Assembly (NCBI GenBank): GCA_900550545.1
Contig: URSS01000002.1
Span: 1-64,000, forward strand
DNA from: an uncultured Lachnobacterium sp.
GTDB lineage: Bacteria; Bacillota; Clostridia; Lachnospirales; Lachnospiraceae
Direction: 5' to 3'
DNA: 64,000 bases
The notes under the pieces were generated by a model. The model was given only the letters and a program-made list of their open reading frames with translations, searched no databases and had not been told where the DNA came from. The position numbers and the translations under genes are program-made. Shown here one piece after another: positions 1 to 6,776 of the stretch (position 1 is the stretch's first letter; each line of letters starts with the position of its first letter).

Positions 1-15
1 TCTGATTAATCATAA

Positions 16-45
16 ATGAGGGGCAAAATACCTTTTGACCCTCAT
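16..45 (-). terminator. Probable terminator of the sugar-transferase operon
   Basis: Read on the minus strand this is a 13-base stem with one mismatch around a GGTA loop (arms ATGAGGGTCAAAA and TTTTGCCCCTCAT). It lies 14 bases past the stop of the small membrane-protein gene. The following T-run is weak, so it may be inefficient or act as an RNA-stabilising hairpin. Confidence 0.5.
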
Positions 46-58
46 ATCATAATATTCT

Positions 59-229
59 TTAATTGCCAGTTTTAAAATAAACAAGTAACGCTACCCCTGC
101 AGTCGAAAAAGCCATCAGTAATACGAGTACGCCAAACAAAGGTTCGATACACTTCCACAAAATCACAGCAATTATAACCAACAAAAGACTTATAATTATT
201 TGTTTCACAAAATTACGTTTCAAACGCAT
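59..229 (-). CDS. Small two-helix membrane protein, function unknown
   Basis: A 56-residue ORF (MRLKRNFVKQ...YFKTGN) starts at an ATG preceded by GAGGAAGG at good spacing. It lies 24 bases downstream of the sugar phosphotransferase on the same strand. Two hydrophobic stretches (about residues 10-25 and 30-50) separated by a short polar turn predict a membrane hairpin with a basic N terminus. I do not recognise a family. Its position as last gene behind the EPS-initiating transferase suggests an accessory membrane role, but this is only context. It is too short for most gene callers, so it may be missing from related annotations. Confidence 0.6.
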   Translation of the reverse strand: MRLKRNFVKQIIISLLLVIIAVILWKCIEPLFGVLVLLMAFSTAGVALLVYFKTGN

Positions 230-253
230 GCTTTACCTTCCTCTTTCCTATGC

Positions 254-1648
254 TTAATAAGCATCATCATGTTTCAATAATACAAGAATTGTCTTAAAAA
301 TAATTTTAATATCCATTCCCAATGTCCAATTATCAATATATTCCGTATCCAATTCCACAATTTCATCAAAATTTTTAATATTGCTACGTCCACTTACCTG
401 CCACATACCGGTCAGTCCCGGCTTAATACTGATACGTCGCCACTGACTTGTCTCATACTTTTCAACCTCGTCAAGTGTCGGAGGTCTGGTTCCGACAAGA
501 CTCATACTCCCACCTAAAATATTAAAGAACTGCGGAAGTTCATCAATGCTGGTTTTACGAATGAATTTTCCAACTCTTGTAATGCGGGGATCATCTTTTA
601 TTTTGAACATTACTCCGCCTTCAAGTTCGTTTTGTTCAATCAACTCCTTTTTTCGTTCTTCCGCATCAATATACATACTTCGGAATTTGTATATTTTAAA
701 ATGACGCCCATTTTGTCCAACTCGCGTCTGCTTAAACAGAATCGGTCCCGGAGAATCCAATTTTATGGCAATTGCCGTCACTAACATAATCGGTGAAGAT
801 AAGATCACGCCTACAATTCCTGCCAAAATATCCATTGTCCGTTTGATAATCTGTTCATATGTATTTAAAGTGATTGTATGGAATGTAATAACCGGATAAG
901 TTCCAACGGTTGAAACGTAATGATCCGCTCTGCGCCAATTATACAGATCTACAACCAGACGAACAGTTACCCCCATTTTTATACACAAATCCTCATACTT
1001 CTGGGTAAATGCAAGTTCATCTTCGTGTCGCTGAATAATATAAATCTGATCTATCTGATAAGAACGTATCAAATCCTCCAAATTCTCCAGACACCCAATA
1101 TAAGAATGATCCAGTTCTGCCTTATTCAGCGCGACATACCCTACCGGTTCCAGACGAATGTTTGTTTTATCTAAAAAATCACGGAATTTTTCAAAAGACG
1201 CTTTTTCCCCAACAAAAAGTGTTCTTGGCTTATCCCTCTTTGCAATCCGGTCATAAAAAGGCCGGTAAATTAACATTTTCACACACCCTAAAATATATGC
1301 TATGATTAAAAATATCACATAAAATCGAAATGACTGACGATTTGTTTTTACCGGTAAATATAAAAGCAACAGTGTAATAACAGATGATAATATAAATGAC
1401 TTAAGATTTTTTTCATGAATACGATCTAGATAATTGAATAATGTCACATTATACAAATACTCTCCCTTATTTGCAAGAATATTGATTGTGATAAAAGTAA
1501 TCACAACTATAATAAGACCTGGTAATTCTCCTGCCCCTATCATATTCTTAAAAAGCAGTAAATCTATTCCAAAAGCGATTGCCATCACGAATATATCTAC
1601 CAGTATCTGCTCTGTATCCGTATTGGCCCCTGTGTTTGTACGATTCAT
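254..1648 (-). CDS. Undecaprenyl-phosphate sugar phosphotransferase (exopolysaccharide initiation)
   Basis: This 464-residue integral membrane enzyme belongs to the polyprenyl glycosylphosphotransferase family (WbaP/CpsE type). It moves a sugar 1-phosphate from a nucleotide sugar to undecaprenyl phosphate, the first committed step of EPS repeat-unit assembly. The N-terminal third has four to five hydrophobic helices, followed by a cytosolic CoA-binding-like middle region. The C-terminal catalytic domain begins with a hydrophobic helix after IKRTMD and continues with DSPGPILFKQTRVG, KFRSM, the Asp-Glu-Leu-Pro-Gln segment, SLVGTRP and KPGLTGMWQVSGR, all hallmarks of the family. The chosen ATG has GAAAGGG just upstream; an in-frame start 26 codons earlier lacks a ribosome site. 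It probably initiates the polysaccharide built by genes 12404-36437, although the lasso island now separates them. Confidence 0.93.
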   Translation of the reverse strand: MNRTNTGANTDTEQILVDIFVMAIAFGIDLLLFKNMIGAGELPGLIIVVITFITINILANKGEYLYNVTLFNYLDRIHEKNLKSFILSSVITLLLLYLPVKTNRQSFRFYVIFLIIAYILGCVKMLIYRPFYDRIAKRDKPRTLFVGEKASFEKFRDFLDKTNIRLEPVGYVALNKAELDHSYIGCLENLEDLIRSYQIDQIYIIQRHEDELAFTQKYEDLCIKMGVTVRLVVDLYNWRRADHYVSTVGTYPVITFHTITLNTYEQIIKRTMDILAGIVGVILSSPIMLVTAIAIKLDSPGPILFKQTRVGQNGRHFKIYKFRSMYIDAEERKKELIEQNELEGGVMFKIKDDPRITRVGKFIRKTSIDELPQFFNILGGSMSLVGTRPPTLDEVEKYETSQWRRISIKPGLTGMWQVSGRSNIKNFDEIVELDTEYIDNWTLGMDIKIIFKTILVLLKHDDAY

Positions 1649-1697
1649 ATAATTCCCTTTCATTTGAATATCAACACATTTTCTCCAACTCACTATA

Positions 1698-1726
1698 AGT
1701 ATACGGTATCCAATTGTTCTATTCAA
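1698..1726 (-). promoter_or_regulatory. Promoter of the sugar phosphotransferase gene
   Basis: Minus strand: -35 TTGAAT (1721-1726), 17-base spacer, -10 TATACT (1698-1703), about 50 bases ahead of the start codon. It is a good match to the SigA consensus, located in the divergent region shared with the response regulator. Confidence 0.5.
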
Positions 1727-1816
1727 TAGGATATTGTTCCTATGTTCATTTCCTTTATTTTATGATAACATTACTTTGTAATGATACATTTTGACAGTCG
1801 CAAAAAGGAGTATATT

Positions 1817-2503
1817 ATGTCAACATTACTGCTAATTGATGACGATGATGAAGTTCTTTCTATTAATTGTAAATACCTTTCCGGAGAAGGCTACAGCGTT
1901 TACACCGCATCCAATCCGACCGACGGACTGAAACTGATTCGTCAGATTTCACCAGACTGTATTATTCTGGACATTATGATGCCACAGGCGGATGGTTATC
2001 AGGTTTGTAAAAAAATCCGTACATTTTCCGATATTCCAATCATTTTTCTGACCGGAAAAAGTTCCGAAGATGATAAAATCAACGGACTGCTCACAGGTGC
2101 GGATGATTATATGGTAAAGCCCTACAGTCTGCGTGAGCTGCGCGCCAGAATCGATGTTCTGCTCCGTCGATTTGCAAAGACACAGCAGGTTCCGAACAAT
2201 AATCTGATTCAAATTCAAAATCTGACTATCGATAAAATCGCGCACAAAGCAATATTTCAGGGTGAAGATCTCGGACTTGCCAATCGGGAATATGAAGTAC
2301 TTCTCTATCTCGCAGAACACCCAAATCAGGAAGTGACTTTCGAAGAATTAGGCACTGCCCTGTTTGGCTATTATCAGGACTCTGACCGACGCTCTGTCAT
2401 GGTTAACGTCAGCCGGCTCCGCAAAAAATTCGAAAACAATTACGAGTTAAAAAATATGATTGAAACTGTATGGTCCAAAGGCTACCGTCTCATTATGAAA
2501 TAG
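1817..2503 (+). CDS. OmpR-family response regulator
   Basis: The 228-residue protein has a receiver domain (about 1-120) with the acidic pair DDDD near the N terminus, the phosphoacceptor Asp in CIILDIMMPQ, and the conserved Lys in MVKPYSLREL. A C-terminal winged-helix DNA-binding domain (about 130-228) contains LANREYEVLLYLAEHPNQ and the recognition-helix region RRSVMVNVSRLRKKFE. AAAGGAG precedes the chosen ATG; an in-frame ATG 12 codons upstream has no ribosome site. It is cotranscribed with the histidine kinase that follows. It lies between the EPS-initiating transferase and the lasso-peptide island, and either could be its target; the sequence does not decide. Confidence 0.93.
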   Translation: MSTLLLIDDDDEVLSINCKYLSGEGYSVYTASNPTDGLKLIRQISPDCIILDIMMPQADGYQVCKKIRTFSDIPIIFLTGKSSEDDKINGLLTGADDYMVKPYSLRELRARIDVLLRRFAKTQQVPNNNLIQIQNLTIDKIAHKAIFQGEDLGLANREYEVLLYLAEHPNQEVTFEELGTALFGYYQDSDRRSVMVNVSRLRKKFENNYELKNMIETVWSKGYRLIMK

Positions 2504-2537
2504 ATGATTGTAACACAGAGAAAGTGAGCACATAACT

Positions 2538-3362
2538 ATGGAAAAACAAACGTTTTTATCCCCTTCCATTGAACCGGAAAGTATCAAAAGCTTATCGCAA
2601 AAATTGCTGGAAGCCAATTTACAGCTTTCCAACGCCAATCGGGAACTGGAAAAATTGCAGCAGGAACGGGAAACCATGCTGGCCAACATCTCCCACGATC
2701 TGCGTGCTCCCATTACAGCAATCCGCAGCGCGATCGATTATCTCACCTCCGGACAGAATATCCGTCTGGAAGACTATGAGTCATCCATCCGTCTGATTGA
2801 TCACAGGACTGCCACTCTGGAAAATCTCATACAGGATATGTATTATCTTTTTTGTGTGGAAGACACCTCAAAAGAACTGGATCTGCAACCAATCGATGCC
2901 TTGCCTTTCCTGGAAGAATACTTTTACGATGCCACAGCCGCAAGTCTTTACGATGATCATGAAATGATTTTAGATCTTCCGGAAGATTTACAATGTCAAA
3001 TCGATATCGATGTCCAGAAAATGGTACGTGTACTCGATAATCTTTTTACAAATGCCGCAAAATACACGCCAAAAGAAAGCTCCATCAATTTACGTGCTAA
3101 AATCACTTCGGATCATCAATTTTTACAGATATCCGTCAGCGATAATGGTCCAGGCATTCCACCGGAAGCCTTGCCACACCTGTTCGGCCGTACCTATACG
3201 GTTTCCGCTTCACGCACTCCAAACTCAGCTACCGGCAGCGGTCTGGGACTTGCAATCGTGAAAGCCATTGTAGAACGGCATAATGGAATTGTTTCCTGTA
3301 GCAGTCAGCTCGGAAAAGGAAGTACTTTCACCATTCAGCTCCCAATTCATATAAATCCGTAA
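2538..3362 (+). CDS. Cytoplasmic sensor histidine kinase
   Basis: This 274-residue kinase pairs with the response regulator 34 bases upstream. There is no membrane segment. A short coiled-coil-like N terminus (Glu/Gln/Leu-rich, about 18-45) leads into the HisKA box LANISHDLRAPITAIRSAI, whose His is the likely phosphorylation site. The C-terminal HATPase domain shows LDNLFTNAAKYT (N box), SDNGPGIP (G1) and GSGLGLAIVKAIV (G2). With no extracellular or PAS-type sensor domain, the input must be cytoplasmic or come from a partner protein. The gene ends in the hairpin it shares with the convergent ABC transporter. Confidence 0.92.
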   Translation: MEKQTFLSPSIEPESIKSLSQKLLEANLQLSNANRELEKLQQERETMLANISHDLRAPITAIRSAIDYLTSGQNIRLEDYESSIRLIDHRTATLENLIQDMYYLFCVEDTSKELDLQPIDALPFLEEYFYDATAASLYDDHEMILDLPEDLQCQIDIDVQKMVRVLDNLFTNAAKYTPKESSINLRAKITSDHQFLQISVSDNGPGIPPEALPHLFGRTYTVSASRTPNSATGSGLGLAIVKAIVERHNGIVSCSSQLGKGSTFTIQLPIHINP

Positions 3363-3363
3363 A

Positions 3364-3402
3364 TAAAAAAGCAAAGGATTATAAATCCGATGCTTTTTTA
3401 TT
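3364..3402. terminator. Bidirectional terminator between kinase and ABC exporter
   Basis: The inverted repeat AAAAAAGCA...TGCTTTTTT, with an internal GGATT/AATCC pairing, has an A-run on one side and a T-run on the other, so it can end transcripts from both convergent genes. The last codons and stop of the ABC transporter on the minus strand lie inside the hairpin. Confidence 0.7.
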
Positions 3403-5058
3403 TTCGATCTTTATTTCGCGATCACAATATTGTAAAATGCTCTTTCTATGTGTAATTACCAGGCAGGTCGGTCTTGGTGTAAGTTCCTGCAGTCCCTGTA
3501 TCACTGCCATCTCTGTATCCTCGTCCAATGCCGAAGTTGCCTCATCCAAAATCAAAAACGGGGCTTTGCGTACAAAGGCTCTGGCGATTGCAATACGCTG
3601 CGCCTGTCCTTCCGAGAGTCCATGTCCTCTCTCACCGATTACTGTGTCAAGTCCCTGCGGAAGATTCCTGATAAAAGTTTCTGCCGATGCCATGCGAAGT
3701 GCTTTCCACATTTCTTCTTCTGTTGCATTCAGGTTGCCAATACGGATATTTTCACGGATTGTTCCGCTAAATAATGTATTGCCCTGCGGTACATAGGAGA
3801 CAAATTCACGTGTCCCGGCATTTGCCGGTTCTGTCTCTCCTTTTTCATTAAAATACGTAATCGAACCCTGATAAGTATTCATAAAAGACATGATCAGGCG
3901 AATCAGTGTCGTTTTACCAATACCGGATTCTCCGATAATTGCTACAAACTCACCCGGCTCAATCGTCAATGACGTATCCTTTAACACAGGTTCCTGCGTA
4001 TATCCAAAGGAAAGATTTTCAACCTTGACACCAATTTTTTTTGCCTCGATCTGCTTCTTGCTGCTTTCCTCCAACGGAATATTCTGCAACTCAACAATTC
4101 GTCCTGTGGAGGTCAGAATCATGACAATCCTTGGAATCTGCTGCGCCAATTCCAGAACAGGTGACTGCACACGGTTCACCAATGACAGGAAAACCGACAT
4201 CGTTCCATATGTAATTGCTCCATTTGCAATCTGGTATACGCCGTATGAAAATGCTGCGATATATCCGAGCTGAAATGCCAATGACATTGCCGTCGAGCTT
4301 ATCACTCCCATTTTTGTCTTTTTATATACCCAGTAAAAACGATTCTCCCGCAAATCGGTCAATCGCTTCACCGAATAATCTTCATTTGTAAAAGCCTTTA
4401 CAACAAGAAGGTTTGCCATACTCTCCTGCAAAAATGACCGGTATGCAGATTCCGTCTCCTGCACTTTTTTCTGCAATACGCGAAGCTTTTTGCCGAGCCA
4501 CCATGCCATGATTGCTGCAACCGGTGCCACCAGAAGCGCAAGAATTGCAAGCAGCGGCGAATAATAGAACAATGTAAAAAATACCATAACCAGTTCTACA
4601 ATAAGCATTATGATATTTGGAATCGTTCCGATAATACCATCCGCAATATTTCCCGCATCACTGGTCAGTCGGGTCATCAGATCGCCCGTATGATACTTTG
4701 TAATACTCATCCAGTGTGACCGGATGATCTTTTCGTAAATCTGTTTTCTTATGCCGAACGAAAAACGCTCCGTTAACATCGTAGATACCAGCGTATTTAC
4801 AATGGAAATTCCCTGCATCAACAACATCAGCAACAGGTAAACAACCAACAGCCGGACAAACGCATTTCCAAAAGAGGCATTGTCGATGATAACCTTTGAA
4901 ATCTGAACCATTACAAGTGACGCAACCGTACTTGCAATTCCGAGAAGCATGACAAGTATAATTTTTCCTATGTACGGCTTGGAATACTGCATCAGCCACT
5001 TCATATACCGTGCCTGATTCTCCCTGTCATCCCACATAGTTTTTAATCGTTTTATCAC
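3379..5058 (-). CDS. ABC exporter of the lasso-peptide island (LasD/McjD type)
   Basis: A 559-residue half-transporter with fused membrane (about 20-310) and ATPase (about 330-555) domains. Six hydrophobic helices are visible. The ATPase shows Walker A GESGIGKTT, a Q-loop (SYVPQGNTLF), the signature LSEGQ in place of the usual LSGGQ, Walker B FLILDEATSALD and the His switch (VITHR). No C39 peptidase domain precedes the helices, so leader removal must be done by another protein, here the B2 peptidase at 11959. It is the third gene of the operon kinase 1/PqqD/ABC. The GTG start is preceded by GAGGG. Family membership is certain; export of the mature lasso peptides and producer immunity are inferred from the neighbourhood. 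Confidence 0.9.
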   Translation of the reverse strand: MIKRLKTMWDDRENQARYMKWLMQYSKPYIGKIILVMLLGIASTVASLVMVQISKVIIDNASFGNAFVRLLVVYLLLMLLMQGISIVNTLVSTMLTERFSFGIRKQIYEKIIRSHWMSITKYHTGDLMTRLTSDAGNIADGIIGTIPNIIMLIVELVMVFFTLFYYSPLLAILALLVAPVAAIMAWWLGKKLRVLQKKVQETESAYRSFLQESMANLLVVKAFTNEDYSVKRLTDLRENRFYWVYKKTKMGVISSTAMSLAFQLGYIAAFSYGVYQIANGAITYGTMSVFLSLVNRVQSPVLELAQQIPRIVMILTSTGRIVELQNIPLEESSKKQIEAKKIGVKVENLSFGYTQEPVLKDTSLTIEPGEFVAIIGESGIGKTTLIRLIMSFMNTYQGSITYFNEKGETEPANAGTREFVSYVPQGNTLFSGTIRENIRIGNLNATEEEMWKALRMASAETFIRNLPQGLDTVIGERGHGLSEGQAQRIAIARAFVRKAPFLILDEATSALDEDTEMAVIQGLQELTPRPTCLVITHRKSILQYCDREIKIENKKASDL

Positions 5059-5076
5059 ATTATTACCCTCTCATGC

Positions 5077-5349
5077 TTAGGCAATAAAGCCTAATTCCTG
5101 CATTTTTCCCAGGAACTCCATCACAGACGCTTCACATTCCTCCGGACTGACTTCGTACTCTTCCAGCAATTTTTCAATAATCTGTCCCGGTGTAATATTT
5201 TTGTTTTCCTGTAACATATCCCAGATGTCATTTCCGGTTCCCTTAATCATAAAATACTTGCCCTGCTCAAAATCTACCATAACCTTTTCCCCTGCAAGGT
5301 CCGTTACATTAAGTGTTTTCTTTAATTCGATTGCCTGATCACGTTTCAT
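5077..5349 (-). CDS. PqqD-like RiPP recognition protein (lasso B1)
   Basis: This 90-residue protein has the PqqD/RRE fold pattern: an N-terminal beta hairpin (KVMVDFEQGKYFMIKGTG), then helices containing the typical NDIWDMLQ, and a C-terminal helix ending MQELGFIA. In lasso pathways the stand-alone B1 protein binds the precursor leader and presents it to the B2 protease and the cyclase. It sits 18 bases upstream of the ABC exporter and behind kinase 1. It is the only recognition element in the island, so it presumably serves both precursors, whose leaders share residues 11-18 exactly. AAGGAG lies 7 bases before the ATG. Confidence 0.88.
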   Translation of the reverse strand: MKRDQAIELKKTLNVTDLAGEKVMVDFEQGKYFMIKGTGNDIWDMLQENKNITPGQIIEKLLEEYEVSPEECEASVMEFLGKMQELGFIA

Positions 5350-5444
5350 ACTAAATCTCCTTCTGCTTTTCCATATTTAAAATGTAATCTATATAATTAA
5401 CTGAATAGTTATAATTATACTATACCCGATTTTCTAATTCAATT

Positions 5445-6368
5445 TCATTTTTCAGCTGTCCATTCATTTAAAAATTCCGTTGCAGAATCCATAATCGCTT
5501 CGATGGAATCCCCTTCCTGCGGTCTTCCTATAAAACCGCAAGGCACAGCCGCTGCCATTTTCAGACAAAGCTGTCCGATCTTTGGCTCATACTTCTTTGC
5601 TCCAAGCAAATGTCGCAAAAACAGATTATTGGCAACAAGATGAAATTGATCCATGCCTTTTATTTTTGCTGATACAACCTGCTTTCCCGAAACAATGCCA
5701 AGCATACACATGCCACGTACCGGAACTGGGGAAAGAGAGAAATTTCCGGTATACGGCACAAGAAATTTGTCTTTCTCTTCATCTATATATATCATATTTT
5801 CCATATGATATCCTTTTACAAGCGCCGCATCTCTGCAAAGCTTCTGATACGGAAATGCCGGGCTTGCCATTGCAATTCCATCCCCCGTCACCTCAACAAA
5901 GGCCATATCATCGGCCATAAGGCGATACCCTTTTTCTAATAAAGCGGTCGTCACGGTTGATTTACCGGCTCCGCTCTCCCCACAGATCAGAATCGCACCT
6001 GCTTCATCCGCCACTGCGCTGCAATGGATTGCAAGTATTCCTCTCTGCAAAGCAAGCATGGACATTCCCCATCCCAGAAGATACGAGCGCAGATAATCCA
6101 CCCTGCCGCCTTCCTTCAACTCGTAAGTAATCCGTTTTCCGTTCTCCACGATGATCCATGCCGTACTGTTTACCAGCCAGCTGAAATCATCCCCAAACTC
6201 GTATTTTACGTCGGTACGTTCCCGGATATCCTGCGGGATCTTTCCCTTTAAAATCTCAATCTGCCAGTCATCCGGATGCTGCCGCCGATATTCTTCTGTC
6301 TCTTTAACAAGTTGTGGAAACGCAAGATCCGAAACAAGAGACATTCCATATAAACAATATCTTTCCAT
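5445..6368 (-). CDS. HPr-kinase-like lasso peptide kinase 1
   Basis: A 307-residue protein related to the C-terminal domain of HPr Ser kinase. It shows LAIHCSAV (His115), the P-loop GESGAGKST (130-138), the acidic pair MADD (153-154) and the conserved AFPYQKLCRD. Such kinases occur in lasso clusters of Firmicutes; the paeninodin-type enzymes phosphorylate the C-terminal Ser of the precursor. Precursor 1, divergently encoded 162 bases away, ends in Ser, which fits. It heads the operon with PqqD and the exporter. A second homologue lies at 8734. True HprK is unlikely: the neighbours are all RiPP genes and the N-terminal 100 residues do not resemble the HprK N domain. Confidence 0.85.
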   Translation of the reverse strand: MERYCLYGMSLVSDLAFPQLVKETEEYRRQHPDDWQIEILKGKIPQDIRERTDVKYEFGDDFSWLVNSTAWIIVENGKRITYELKEGGRVDYLRSYLLGWGMSMLALQRGILAIHCSAVADEAGAILICGESGAGKSTVTTALLEKGYRLMADDMAFVEVTGDGIAMASPAFPYQKLCRDAALVKGYHMENMIYIDEEKDKFLVPYTGNFSLSPVPVRGMCMLGIVSGKQVVSAKIKGMDQFHLVANNLFLRHLLGAKKYEPKIGQLCLKMAAAVPCGFIGRPQEGDSIEAIMDSATEFLNEWTAEK

Positions 6369-6460
6369 GACCCTTTTCCCTTTTGTTTTTCTTCATCTTA
6401 ACACATTGACTGTTATTTGTATCCTCTATTCTTTCAATTCTATCATTTTTGTTAGTTTTA

Positions 6461-6488
6461 TTGACCAGGTTCGACAAAGCTGTATAAT
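6461..6488 (+). promoter_or_regulatory. Promoter of lasso precursor 1
   Basis: -35 TTGACC (6461-6466), 16-base spacer, -10 TATAAT (6483-6488), about 42 bases before the start codon. This is one of the strongest SigA-type matches in the window, as expected for a highly expressed precursor peptide. Confidence 0.65.
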
Positions 6489-6529
6489 TAGATTATAATT
6501 ATTTATAAGGTTTAATGGAGGAAGACATT

Positions 6530-6691
6530 ATGAAAAAATGGAATACACCTAGTATCACCGAGTTAAACATCAACGAAACTGCAAACGGATATTTCAAGGT
6601 CGGCTTTGAAGGACCTTTCGATATCGTTTTTGGTGAAAGAAATGAAAACAAGCCGGTTGCTCCAGATCCAGACACAAACGCACATTCATAA
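6530..6691 (+). CDS. Lasso peptide precursor 1 (paeninodin-like leader)
   Basis: A 53-residue ORF starts with MKKWNTPSITELNINETANG and ends DPDTNAHS. The leader (about 1-19) has the lasso pattern aromatic-x-x-Pro...Ile-x-x-Leu...Thr-Ala close to the cut site. If the core begins at Gly20, Glu27 is residue 8 and can close an 8-membered macrolactam; starting at Asn19 gives a 9-membered ring. Both sizes occur in known lasso peptides. The tail is long (core about 34 residues) and ends in Ser, the residue phosphorylated in paeninodin-type products. GGAGG lies 8 bases ahead of the ATG. A consensus promoter precedes it and a terminator hairpin follows, before cyclase 1. Family assignment is firm from leader plus neighbours; the exact cleavage site is inferred. 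Confidence 0.85.
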   Translation: MKKWNTPSITELNINETANGYFKVGFEGPFDIVFGERNENKPVAPDPDTNAHS

Positions 6692-6708
6692 TTCAGATTC
6701 AATTACAG

Positions 6709-6740
6709 GCTCCTGTCGGATTGACAGGAGTTCTTTTTTT
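6709..6740 (+). terminator. Hairpin terminator/attenuator between precursor 1 and cyclase 1
   Basis: Stem CTCCTGTC/GACAGGAG with a 5-base loop, followed by TTCTTTTTTT. It lies 18 bases past the precursor stop and 36 bases before the cyclase start. No separate promoter is obvious before the cyclase, so partial readthrough here would make more precursor than enzyme mRNA. Confidence 0.75.
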
Positions 6741-6776
6741 ACGATAAAATGAGAAAAACTTAACTGGAGGAACCCA

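Noticed and set aside
1788..1796. TTGACA at the response-regulator start region as a -35 box
   Set aside because: It is only about 25 bases before the ATG, leaving no room for a -10 and leader.
5445..6368. Kinase 1 as the carbon-catabolite HPr kinase HprK
   Set aside because: Neighbours are all RiPP genes, there are two copies, and the N-terminal domain differs; it fits lasso-type kinases.
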